From assembly GCF_902764455.1 (NCBI RefSeq), contig NZ_CACWVY010000042.1, positions 1 through 40,716 of the forward strand: DNA of 40,716 nucleotides, given 5' to 3'. The notes beneath the pieces were generated by a model. It was not told the origin of the DNA and searched no databases. It was given only the letters and a program-made list of their open reading frames with translations. This stretch comes from an uncultured Methanobrevibacter sp. GTDB taxonomy: Archaea; Methanobacteriota; Methanobacteria; Methanobacteriales; Methanobacteriaceae. Below are positions 27,101 through 34,769 of the stretch, piece by piece. Position 1 is the first letter of the stretch. Every line of letters starts with the position of its first letter. The translations under genes were made by a program, and so were the position numbers.

Positions 27101-29364
27101 AAATTAACACCCATTTCCTCATAAATTCTTGCATTTAATTTCATCAGTGACAATGAAGTAAATCCGACAGCATACAAATCATCAGTAGTACCAAATTCCT
27201 TTGTTTTGCTGATGGATGAAGCAATTTCATGCAACATTATTTCAGTTTCAGTTTCTGGGAGTGTGAAAGACAATCTAAGTTGTGGCACTGGCAGTTGTTT
27301 CAAGTCTGTCTTACCGTTTGGTGTTTGCGGCATTTCATCTAGCTGCATGAACACAGTCGGAACCATATAACGAGTAAGACGATCTTTTAAAAACTCTTTT
27401 AAATCATTTCTATCAATTTCTTCATCGGCAGTGTAATAAGCACATAAATGTTCATTATCGTTAATCTCTTTAATTACAACAACAGCCTGTCTTATATTTG
27501 GATATTGAGAAATATTGGTTTCAATTTCGCCTATTTCAATTCTCAATCCTCTTAATTTTATTTGGTTGTCAATTCTTCCTTTAATGTCGATTTCACCATT
27601 TGGAAGTTCAATAGCATAGTCCCCGCTTCTGTAATATGGAATGTCATTGATAGTCAGGAACACTTCTTCGGTTTTTTCAGGCATGCCATAATATCCTTTA
27701 CCTACACTAGTACCTCCAATGTATAATTCACCCATTACACCATTAGGAACCAATTTTCCATCAATATCACGAACATCAGTGACATAATTAGTTAAAGGAA
27801 GACCTACAGTCAAATCGTTTACATCTGTGACCTCTTTGTTGTTTGAGGTGATTGTTGTTTCTGTTGGACCGTAACTGTTATAGACAACTGCATCACTGTA
27901 TTTTCTTAAATCTTCATAAACTTTTGCTGAAAATTTCTCTCCTCCAATGAAAATACATTTTAAGCAAGATATAACATTGCAGAAGTCTTTTACCTCAAGA
28001 TAAGAAGCGAGTCTTGAAGGAGTACAATCTAAAACTTCAGGTTTATTTACATCAATTAACTTGATTAAAGCAGGAATATTTTTGATTTGAGAATCATCAG
28101 CAAGTATCAACTTTAATCCATTTGAAAGAGATGTCAATATGTCGTCAACAGACACGTCAAAAGAGATAGTTGTGATACAAAGCAAACTGTCATAAGTGGA
28201 TTTAGGGTTTTGGACCTGATTGCAAATGTTTTCATGGCTAATCATCACACCTTTAGGATTACCTGTTGAACCGGAAGTGTAAATCATATATGCCAAATCA
28301 TCAGAATCAACATTAACGTTAGGATTTTCTGAATTGCCCTCTTTAAGCAGTTCTTCAATGTCTAAAGATTTTTCTCCGGATTCATTGGCAATAATATAAT
28401 CCGCCTGACTGTTTTCATAAATATAGTTTATTCTCTCCTGAGGATATTCCGGATCAATCGGAATGAATGCGCAGCCGGCTTTAATGATACCCAAAATAGA
28501 AGCAATCAAATTACTGTCCCTTGAAAGCATTACTAAAACATTGCTTTTCGGTTTAACTCCTTTTTTAATTAAAGCATTTGCAATAACATTTGCTTTTTCA
28601 TCCAATTGCTTGTAAGTCAATGTGGCATCAGTTGCAACAAGAGCAATTTCATCACCTTTCTCAATTACTTGCTTTTCAAAGTGCTTGTGAATCAGAGGCA
28701 TTTCAACTTCACTGAAGACAACATTTTCATTTTCACCGACAAGAGCAATATCGCAGATATTTGTTTTATCAATATTAGCATTAACTATTTCTTCAACTAT
28801 TTTTTCAAGGCTTGACAAGAATAAATCAATGAAATCTTTTGTATATAATTCATTATTATAAAATAAGGATAAACAAACAGTTTCATCATTTTCAACAATT
28901 TTTAGATAATTGGAATATTCTGCATTAGATTTTAAATCATCATCAAATGCATAATAAAATTCAGGTTTTAAAGGAAGATTATCTTTATCGAAGTATTCAT
29001 CGAATTCCAACGTTTTAACATAATTCTCATGAACATTTTCCAGAAATTCACTAATTGGCACTTGTCTGTTTTCAAATTTGTTTGCAAATGGAACATTATT
29101 TTGATTGAAAATTAAAGTTTCATCTGAAAAATTAAATTTAGTAAGTGTTAATGTTAAACTCGCCAATAAAAGCTCATTGATTGAAATTGAATTGGATTTG
29201 GCAAATCCTACTAAATTCTCTTTTTTAATTTCATATTCTGATTTATCAATTATACCTTTTTCTTTTTCTCCATTCCTATTTGGAGTAATTAAAGTTGTTT
29301 CATCAAAATCCAGACATAACTCTGACAAATATTCACTGAAAATATCCTTTGTTTTTTTATCCAT
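24130..29364 (-). CDS. NRPS, upstream part: partial C, A1-T1, C2-A2 and half of T2
   Basis: 1744 aa. Residues 1-210 resemble only the C-terminal lobe of a condensation domain; the HHxxxDG half is missing. Then A1 (about 225-700, TSGSTG near 362), T1 (GFTSLSLMKL near 734), C2 (about 785-1200, HHIISDG near 917), A2 (about 1220-1700, TSGSTG near 1358) and T2 up to its phosphopantetheine serine (near 1731). The frame then ends abruptly after NSRN. A1 and A2 activate amino acids as adenylates and load them on the carrier serines; C2 joins them. No phosphopantetheinyl transferase is in the window. The ATG at 29364 is preceded by AAGGTTTGAT. The protein lacks helices 3-4 of T2, so module 2 is unlikely to work unless the frame is restored. 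Confidence 0.93.
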   Translation of the reverse strand: MDKKTKDIFSEYLSELCLDFDETTLITPNRNGEKEKGIIDKSEYEIKKENLVGFAKSNSISINELLLASLTLTLTKFNFSDETLIFNQNNVPFANKFENRQVPISEFLENVHENYVKTLEFDEYFDKDNLPLKPEFYYAFDDDLKSNAEYSNYLKIVENDETVCLSLFYNNELYTKDFIDLFLSSLEKIVEEIVNANIDKTNICDIALVGENENVVFSEVEMPLIHKHFEKQVIEKGDEIALVATDATLTYKQLDEKANVIANALIKKGVKPKSNVLVMLSRDSNLIASILGIIKAGCAFIPIDPEYPQERINYIYENSQADYIIANESGEKSLDIEELLKEGNSENPNVNVDSDDLAYMIYTSGSTGNPKGVMISHENICNQVQNPKSTYDSLLCITTISFDVSVDDILTSLSNGLKLILADDSQIKNIPALIKLIDVNKPEVLDCTPSRLASYLEVKDFCNVISCLKCIFIGGEKFSAKVYEDLRKYSDAVVYNSYGPTETTITSNNKEVTDVNDLTVGLPLTNYVTDVRDIDGKLVPNGVMGELYIGGTSVGKGYYGMPEKTEEVFLTINDIPYYRSGDYAIELPNGEIDIKGRIDNQIKLRGLRIEIGEIETNISQYPNIRQAVVVIKEINDNEHLCAYYTADEEIDRNDLKEFLKDRLTRYMVPTVFMQLDEMPQTPNGKTDLKQLPVPQLRLSFTLPETETEIMLHEIASSISKTKEFGTTDDLYAVGFTSLSLMKLNARIYEEMGVNLDIISLLNDPTIKNIANEIENNDILDLNSVMESAKDMVYYPLTENQMGIYYECIQSGNVAQYNLPSIIRFGSEIDADRLHDAIIKTIEAYPYLKTRIVAQKGKVMLKRDDSIDIDDIPIVDVENISDSEIEKENLKLFDLHNDQLFRFKIYKTPSETILFSDIHHIISDGESLDKLFTNISNAYQGIEIEKETINGYINSIIESENENSEKYKLSREFFHDKLTQEVDSTVLTPNLNGNVEEGILKSISKNIDPELVNKFCSENRITPNVLFMAVTMLNLNKYTFNDKTLITTIFNGRSNSSYLNTQALLVKTLPIVSINDDRTLSFKEYLNSVNDIWMETINHSDYSYTKISEEFGLKPEFFYAYNNLDAEEIEINGKTYKVKYLNSLEVNYKISFDVNETKDNIELFIQYNDQLYSDDYIDTFLNCIIDVINQLTEEDIEKLSIGEIELGESKETPIFTPVDMPILHKRFEKQVASKGDETALVATDATLTYKQLDEKANVIANALIDKGVKPKSNVLVMLSRDSNLIASILGILKAGCAFIPIDPEYPQERINYIYENSNADYIIANESGENSLDIEELLKEGNSESPDVNVDSDDLAYMIYTSGSTGNPKGVMICHKNICNQAQNPKSTYDSLLCITTISFDVSVDDILTSLSNGLKLILADDVQIKNVPELIKLIDKNKPEVLEITPSRLASYLEVKDFCNVISCLKSIFLGGEQFSAKVYEDLRKYCDAVIYNSYGPTETTITSNNKEVTDMHDLTVGPPLTNYVTDVRDIDGKLLPNGVMGELYIGGTGVGKGYYNMPEKTAEVFLTINDIPYYRSGDYAIELPNGEIDIKGRIDNQIKLRGLRIEIGEIETNIGQYPDIMQAVVVIKEINNADHLCAYYTANGEIDTDDLKEFLKDRLTNYMVPTVFMQLDEMPQTPNGKTDLKQLPEPQLKLALVMPETETEEKLYDIVSSIADVDEFGVTDDLYAIGFTSLSLMKLNSRN

Positions 29365-29380
29365 TATATCAAACCTTCGA

Positions 29381-29425
29381 ATTCATTATGACTAATGAAT
29401 AATATTTAAATTATATAATAAATAA
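29381..29425 (-). promoter_or_regulatory. NRPS promoter with perfect inverted repeat (candidate operator)
   Basis: At 29381-29400 there is a perfect dyad: ATTCATTA, TGAC, TAATGAAT. It lies 17 nt upstream of the NRPS start codon and just downstream of TATA-like DNA (TTATATAATTTAAATATT on the minus strand, about 29402-29419). A dyad at the expected transcription start is the usual place for a repressor site, though it could also form an RNA hairpin. Confidence 0.5.
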
Positions 29426-29966
29426 TTTATCAAAAAATTATTATTACTATTATTTAGTAAAAATGATAAGTGCTAATACTGAACAAACTAATATTAATCC
29501 ATAATTAGAATAAATAAAAACACTGCCCATAACCTTGCAATGGCACGCCATTAGGATATTACTGAATTAAAAAAAAAAGAAAGAAAAAATAATTGAATTC
29601 AATCCACTTATTTTAGAAGCTTGAAATTAATTTTATGAGATAATTTGCATAATCCTATCAATTATGCACTATTTGTATCTCCTGAAACAAATACCTCCAA
29701 ATGATTATCATTAGTCGAAAGATTCGTTTATTGGCAGTGCAAGAGCAATTTTAAACGAAATTATGATGAAACCACAATTAAATCCTATGGATAGGCAGAT
29801 ATTGACGATGCTGATAAATATATCCCACTTCATATGTAGAATCATTTGATGCATCAGAAAATTTAATTTTCATCCATGAAATTAATCCAACAAGAGGCGC
29901 ACAATACTTCCAAAATACATGTATTTTTAAAAGATAATTATTAATAACACTAAATTAAAAATTATT
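29426..29966. other. Intergenic region between the divergent NRPS and channel-like gene
   Basis: Mostly AT-rich. It has a 6-bp dyad, AATGGC-AC-GCCATT (near 29539-29552), and a purine tract around 29567-29590. A possible decayed plus-strand coding remnant lies near 29834-29920, reading YVESFDASENLIFIHEI and then NPTRGAQYFQN, with no start. Nothing in it looks like the missing half of the first condensation domain. Confidence 0.4.
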
Positions 29967-30776
29967 ATGGGGGTTTCAAAAGTGGAAACTGTTGAACTGG
30001 GAATAGTATATTTTATAATAGAAGTAGTTATTTTTCTAATTTTATTAATAATTGGAGACTTATTATATAAAAAAATCAAAAACAGTCCAAACAGACGAAT
30101 AAATAATATCAAAACATACTTTCCAGAAGAGGAAAAAGAAACATTAATACAAATGTTTTTCCTGGTAATGATGGGACTGCTCTTTATTGATATTTTGTAT
30201 AAACTAATTTTTTACACAGCAGACAACTTTTATCTTTCAATATTTGATATTGCCCTTTCGCTGTTTATTGCAATTACTTTAGATAAAACATCCTATAAAA
30301 ATAAAATATTAATATTTTTGTTAATACCATTCGGTTCACAAACATTTATCATATTTGGAAAATCACTTATCGGATTAATTGATTTGATACACATTCCCAT
30401 ACTTATTTACTTTATATACTACTATTACAAAGGATTCATAAAGCATGCCCAAAAAAATGGATTAGGAATAACTGTGCTGTTGCTATTTTTAATAATATTC
30501 TTCAGTTTTTTTATAACACAATATTTTGAATCCGTCAATCCTCTGGATTCCCTTGTTATGGTTACAAATCAATTTACAAGCAATGGATATTCAATTTCAG
30601 GACATACAATTTCCAGCAAATTAAATTCACTGTTTTTAGCATGGGGAGGTTATTTGATATCCAGCGTAAGTACAGCTATTTTAACTACCACAATTTTAAC
30701 AAATCATTTTAATAAAAAAATAAATAAAATAAACGATAAATTAGATAAAATAGAAGAACAGACTAAGGAAAAGTAG
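29967..30776 (+). CDS. Channel-like membrane protein with atypical pore motif (paralogue 1)
   Basis: 269 aa with about 6-7 hydrophobic spans. The last third has the helix, pore loop, helix order of a potassium-channel module: a span ending FFITQYFES, then NPLDSLVMVTNQFTSNGYS where channels have TVGYGD, then a closing span SLFLAWGGYLISSVSTAIL. A charged coiled-coil-like tail follows (NKINDKLDKIEEQTKEK). Because the filter reads TSNGYS, potassium selectivity is doubtful. A GTG at 29982, 8 nt after GGGGGT, gives METVELG and matches the length of the paralogues better, so it may be the true start. It has two paralogues on the other strand at 32.1-33.7 kb. Confidence 0.75.
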   Translation: MGVSKVETVELGIVYFIIEVVIFLILLIIGDLLYKKIKNSPNRRINNIKTYFPEEEKETLIQMFFLVMMGLLFIDILYKLIFYTADNFYLSIFDIALSLFIAITLDKTSYKNKILIFLLIPFGSQTFIIFGKSLIGLIDLIHIPILIYFIYYYYKGFIKHAQKNGLGITVLLLFLIIFFSFFITQYFESVNPLDSLVMVTNQFTSNGYSISGHTISSKLNSLFLAWGGYLISSVSTAILTTTILTNHFNKKINKINDKLDKIEEQTKEK

Positions 30777-31187
30777 GGCATTAATTCATTGATTTGGCAT
30801 CTAACTATTGTCATTCTATATAATATTTTTAACTCACAAGCAACAAGGATGAGTTCTAATTATAAAATCTTTGATTTTTTGCCAAATTCAATGTTGCTGA
30901 TTTCTAATTATTTTTTGGTTATGACATTCAGCATTATTAAAATCCAATGCATTAAAAATTTGAGATTTTCATCATCTGAAAATTGTTTTTTTGATTTCAT
31001 CGAATAAACCTTCTTACCTGCATCATAATGTTTATTTTAATACTGATACTTGTTGACATTATGTTTTGGACTCTTTTTAATCTGAATTACTAGACAACAC
31101 ATTAGAAAAAATTATTTATCAGACAGACTCACAATATATAAATAAGTTTTTTAACTGAAATTTTGTGCTATTTTGAGATGGTGTAAT
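30777..31187. other. Intergenic region with zinc-ribbon gene promoter
   Basis: A 72-codon frame at 30789-31007 lacks a ribosome binding site and looks accidental. Near 31133-31145 the sequence AATATATAAATAAG is a good TATA box, about 45-55 nt before the zinc-ribbon ATG. Confidence 0.5.
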
Positions 31188-31847
31188 ATGGCCAATTTTT
31201 GTACTAACTGTGGAAGTAAAATAAGAAAAGAAGATAAGTTCTGCACTAACTGTGGAACTAAAATAAGAAAAGAAGATAAGTTTTGCACTAACTGCGGAAC
31301 AAAATTAAGAGAAGAAGACAAGTTCTGCACTAACTGTGGAACTGAAAATGATAAATCAGATATAAAACCAGATAAACATTTATTTAACTCAGAACACGGC
31401 AGTTTGGAAAAAATATACAGAATAGCTAAAGAAAAAGAAAAAAAGAAAAAATTAAAAATAATTGATGAAATATTTGAATCAGAAGAAATCAGATTAGAAA
31501 TAATTAAAAACAATATCAACCAGATTAATGTAATTTCCATTAAAGATAATCTAAAAACTAAGTTAATCGATGAAAAAGAAAAAATGAGTGAGGAAGAAAT
31601 TAAATATTTCATAAAAACAGAATTAAAAAAAGCGAAAAAAGAACAAAAAGAAATTAGTAAAAAAATAGAAAAGAATGAACCAGTTCATGGAGGATATTGT
31701 AACTTGAATTGCAGACATTGCTACGAAGAATTTATGGATAGTGGAGGAGGGATAGTTGGTGATTTTGATAGTGAAGGATATGTTGAATATTATTGTGGTT
31801 TAGGACATTCTTTATCCTACGGGAGTTTTTGTAAAGATTATGAATGA
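31188..31847 (+). CDS. Multi-zinc-ribbon protein with C-terminal cysteine cluster
   Basis: 219 aa from the ATG at 31188, which follows GAGATGGTG. An upstream in-frame TTG at 31173 is less likely. Residues 1-55 are four near-identical 14-residue units of the type KFCTNCGTKIRKED, giving four CxxC knuckles that could bind two zinc ions. Residues 70-160 are Lys/Glu-rich and probably coiled coil. The last 55 residues hold CNLNCRHC, YCGLGH and a final FCKDY. CNLNCRHC copies the CxxxCxxC spacing of radical-SAM enzymes, but no barrel follows, so zinc binding is more likely. Function unknown; zinc-ribbon scaffolds of this sort are common in methanogens. Confidence 0.75.
   Translation: MANFCTNCGSKIRKEDKFCTNCGTKIRKEDKFCTNCGTKLREEDKFCTNCGTENDKSDIKPDKHLFNSEHGSLEKIYRIAKEKEKKKKLKIIDEIFESEEIRLEIIKNNINQINVISIKDNLKTKLIDEKEKMSEEEIKYFIKTELKKAKKEQKEISKKIEKNEPVHGGYCNLNCRHCYEEFMDSGGGIVGDFDSEGYVEYYCGLGHSLSYGSFCKDYE
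31197..31345 (+). repeat. 42-bp tandem coding repeats (zinc knuckles)
   Basis: About three and a half direct repeats of 42 bp encode the CTNCG units. The units are nearly identical in DNA (TGCACTAACTG repeated), so they are prone to expansion or loss. Confidence 0.7.
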
Positions 31848-32117
31848 ACCGTCATAATTGCTAATTTTTGAATATTTTAAAAACTAATATTCATTTGAAT
31901 GATACCTTATTTTCATGAGAATAAACGGAAAAATATGCTTGAACGCATTGTAAAAAAATTTAATTAATTTTTCTGCTTTTTAATCCATATTCAACAATAC
32001 TAAATTTAGTTTTAAAACAATCAACTTGAATATTAAATTTTATATATCTACTTCCTTTTTATTTTTAAGTTTCAGGTATAGATTTGTTGGGAGCTAATTT
32101 TGCTCGGCAATTAAATA

Positions 32118-32918
32118 TTACTCCTTTTCTTTTTTCTTTTTAACTAAATCTTTCATTTCAGCAAATTGGCGATTAACATATCCATTTACTATTGAAACCG
32201 CCAAAGTGGCCGTACCGACACCAGATAATATGAAGCCACTCCAAGCCAATACCAACGAATTAATTTTACCTATTATGTTTTTTCCTGAAGCGTCAAAACT
32301 GTTGCTTGTGAATGCATTGGACACCATGGTTATGGAGTCCATAGGAGAAACGTTTTCAACCAGGATGGTAAATAAAAAACTAACCAGTATTATTGCAAAT
32401 AACAATATTATGGTTATTCCCAATCCGTTATTTTCAGTATAATCAACAAATTTGCGGAAGTAAACTTTAATGAAATACAAATATCCGATAATATGGGTCA
32501 GATCCAATAAAACAACAATACTATCTCCAAAGAGTATTCCAGTTATGGAACCGAATGGAATTAATAGGAATAATAAAACTTTATCTTTTAAGGAATTTTT
32601 GTCCATTTTAAGAGCAAGATATATTGAAACAATAATATCCAAAAGATATGCAAAATAAAAACCTTCGTTCCAATCAAAGGTCAGATATAAACAAATCATG
32701 ATAATGACCAATATCACAATCAAATAAAAAACTTGCTTTAATAAGAATACTTCTTCAGAAGGAAAATATTCTTGAGGATTTGAAAGCCTTGACTTTTTAA
32801 AACGGGCTATTAATCTGCCTTTATTAACAATATATTTGGCAATATATACTAAAGCAGCGAAAATTCCCATTGCAACCAATATCTGGAAAATAGAAATAAA
32901 TATCCATTCAATGCCCAT
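32118..32918 (-). CDS. Channel-like membrane protein with atypical pore motif (paralogue 2)
   Basis: 266 aa, 6-7 spans, collinear with the proteins at 29967 and 32918. The pore region is SPMDSITMVSNAFTSNSFDASG, with the filter position TSNSFD, further from TVGYGD than in its paralogues. The final span VLAWSGFILSGVGTATLAV is followed by a short basic tail (KDLVKKKKEKE). Its ATG overlaps the stop of the upstream paralogue as TAATG, so the two are translationally coupled and probably form a heteromeric channel-like complex. Confidence 0.75.
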   Translation of the reverse strand: MGIEWIFISIFQILVAMGIFAALVYIAKYIVNKGRLIARFKKSRLSNPQEYFPSEEVFLLKQVFYLIVILVIIMICLYLTFDWNEGFYFAYLLDIIVSIYLALKMDKNSLKDKVLLFLLIPFGSITGILFGDSIVVLLDLTHIIGYLYFIKVYFRKFVDYTENNGLGITIILLFAIILVSFLFTILVENVSPMDSITMVSNAFTSNSFDASGKNIIGKINSLVLAWSGFILSGVGTATLAVSIVNGYVNRQFAEMKDLVKKKKEKE

Positions 32919-33697
32919 TATTCTTCCTCTCCTTCTTCAATCAATTTTCTTAATTCTTCAAATTCCTTTTTAAAATGCCTAATTAAAAGCGCCGCCGTTA
33001 ATGTTGCAGCACCTACTCCAGAAAGAATATATCCTCCCCAAACCAGCAATAAACTGTTGAGTTTACCAGAAATAGTATTACCAAAAGCAGAATACCCATT
33101 ACCTGTAAATTGATTGGAAACAATTACAAGAGAATCTAAGGCATTCGCACCTTCTGCATATTGTGTTATGAAAAATCCTGCGAAAATTACTGCAAATAAC
33201 AATATTATAGTTAACCCCAAAGCGTTTGAATTAGTATATTCTACAAATTTATCGAGACTGAGTTTTGCAAGGTATATAAAGATGAAAGCATGAAGAAAAT
33301 CTGCAAAAATTACTAAACTAAGGCCAAATAAGGGATAAACTAAAGATCCATATGGAACCAATAACAACCAGATAAGTCTATTTTTCCAAGAACTCATATC
33401 TAATGTGATTGCAAAATATAGTGAAAGTGCAATGTCAAATACTGCAAAATAATACAAATCATTTTGGGACCCCATAAAGGAATAGAAAATATTTACAACA
33501 CACAGTGCCATCAAAATTAAATAAAAAACCTGTATTAAAGTATGGACTTCATCTTCAGGCAGTAATTCATTGATATTTATGGAGTTTCCATACTTATTTT
33601 TTAATTTATGATATATGACTTTGCCTAAAATGGTTAAAACTAGAAAGATAATAATTACCACAGCTAATTGAAACAAAGTACGAGTAAATATTTCCAT
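32918..33697 (-). CDS. Channel-like membrane protein with atypical pore motif (paralogue 3)
   Basis: 259 aa, first gene of the minus-strand pair. The pore stretch is NALDSLVIVSNQFTGNGYSAFG, with filter position TGNGYS. Spans such as LGLTIILLFAVIFAGFFITQ and LLLVWGGYILSGVGAATLT flank it. The acidic tail (FEELRKLIEEGEEE) contrasts with the basic tail of its partner and could pair with it. The ATG at 33697 has GGTGAAC just upstream. Confidence 0.75.
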   Translation of the reverse strand: MEIFTRTLFQLAVVIIIFLVLTILGKVIYHKLKNKYGNSININELLPEDEVHTLIQVFYLILMALCVVNIFYSFMGSQNDLYYFAVFDIALSLYFAITLDMSSWKNRLIWLLLVPYGSLVYPLFGLSLVIFADFLHAFIFIYLAKLSLDKFVEYTNSNALGLTIILLFAVIFAGFFITQYAEGANALDSLVIVSNQFTGNGYSAFGNTISGKLNSLLLVWGGYILSGVGAATLTAALLIRHFKKEFEELRKLIEEGEEE

Positions 33698-33911
33698 AGG
33701 TTCACCAATTAACTTTTATATTGGTAATCCTTATTATAATTTTAGGAATTGAAAAATTAAATAATTATTTAATAAATCATTAAGATAAATATTACCTGTC
33801 TTTAATAAAGATGTTATATTAAAAATATTTAAGCAGATGACCGAAACCGCTACATTTCAAAATAATTTTATTTGACCGGTTATTTGTAATAAATATTTTA
33901 GGTGGTTTAAA

Positions 33912-34592
33912 ATGGAATACGAAATAAAAGGTGGTTCTTTTCCTATTGTAATATGCACATTACAAAAGGGCGAGATAATGAAAAATGAAACAGGAGCAAT
34001 GGCATTCATGACTTCTGGTATGAATATGGACACTAATACTGGTGGAGGCTTATTGAAAGGGCTTGGAAGAGCATTAGCTGGGGATACCATATTTTTAAAT
34101 TTCTTTACTGCAGAATCTGATGGAGAGCAAGTAGGATTTTCATCATGCACTCCTGGAAAAATCATGCCTATAAGATTGAATGGGTCAAATACAATTATCG
34201 GTCAGAAAAATGCCTTTTTAGCAGCTGAAGAAGGTGTTAATATTGACATACACTTTAGAGATAAGCTTGGATCCGGAATATTTGGTGGAGAAGGTTTTAT
34301 CCTTCAAAAATTTACCGGAAATGGTATGGTATTTTTAGAAATTGATGGGGAAGTCATTGAAAAGGACTTGGCGCCTGGAGAAAAATTATTAGTGGATCCT
34401 GGTCACATTGCTGCAATGGAAGAAACCGTTGACTTTGACATTGAAAGAGTTAAGGGAGCTAAAAATGTATTATTTGGAGAAGGATTGTTCTTCTCAAAAT
34501 TAACAGGCCCCGGCAAAGTATGGATTCAAACAATGCCAATATCCAAATTGGCCGAATCATTAATTCCTTTCTTGCCAGAACGCAAGGAATGA
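33912..34592 (+). CDS. AIM24 / TIGR00266 family protein
   Basis: 226 aa with the hallmark features of this family: an N-terminal strand MEYEIKGGSFPIVICTLQKGE, a Gly-rich segment GGGLLKGLGRALAGDTIFLN near residue 50, SCTPGKIMPI, a FLAAEEGV strand, and the ending GPGKVWIQTMP. The family forms a beta-sandwich shell; its biochemical role in archaea is unknown, and the mitochondrial relative helps organise membranes. The ATG has AGGTGG 6-10 nt upstream. It is divergent from the channel-like pair, with about 210 nt of shared promoter DNA between them. Confidence 0.9.
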   Translation: MEYEIKGGSFPIVICTLQKGEIMKNETGAMAFMTSGMNMDTNTGGGLLKGLGRALAGDTIFLNFFTAESDGEQVGFSSCTPGKIMPIRLNGSNTIIGQKNAFLAAEEGVNIDIHFRDKLGSGIFGGEGFILQKFTGNGMVFLEIDGEVIEKDLAPGEKLLVDPGHIAAMEETVDFDIERVKGAKNVLFGEGLFFSKLTGPGKVWIQTMPISKLAESLIPFLPERKE

Positions 34593-34603
34593 TAATTAAA
34601 AAG

Positions 34604-34630
34604 AGTTTATTTTTTAATAAACTTTTTTTA
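34604..34630 (+). terminator. Hairpin terminator after the AIM24 gene
   Basis: An 8-bp perfect stem, AGTTTATT-TTTT-AATAAACT, runs directly into a T tract shortly after the stop codon. Confidence 0.65.
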
Positions 34631-34732
34631 ATCTTATTTTTAAAACAAAACACTGGAATTTAAATTTATTTTAGTTTTACTTAGAATTCAATCTGTTGTT
34701 CATTAAAAAAAGTTCAGATAATTATTTTTTTG

Positions 34733-34760
34733 ATAAAAAAAAGAAAAAAAGAAAAAAAGA
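34733..34760 (-). terminator. T-tract terminator after the DUF4013 gene
   Basis: On the minus strand this is a tract of T7-T8 runs separated by single C residues, right after the stop codon. Archaeal RNA polymerase terminates at such tracts without a hairpin. Confidence 0.5.
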
Positions 34761-34769
34761 TTGGTTTGA

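Noticed and set aside
30789-31007. A 72-codon plus-strand frame beginning MIWHLTIVILYN
   Set aside because: No ribosome binding site, no recognisable composition, and it follows directly on the channel gene's stop; likely chance.
31188-31345. CRISPR-like regular repeats
   Set aside because: The units are contiguous coding repeats with no spacers.
31151-31612. A 153-codon minus-strand frame with repeats such as VPQLVQNLSS
   Set aside because: The repeats are the reverse reading of the CTNCG zinc-knuckle repeats of the plus-strand gene.
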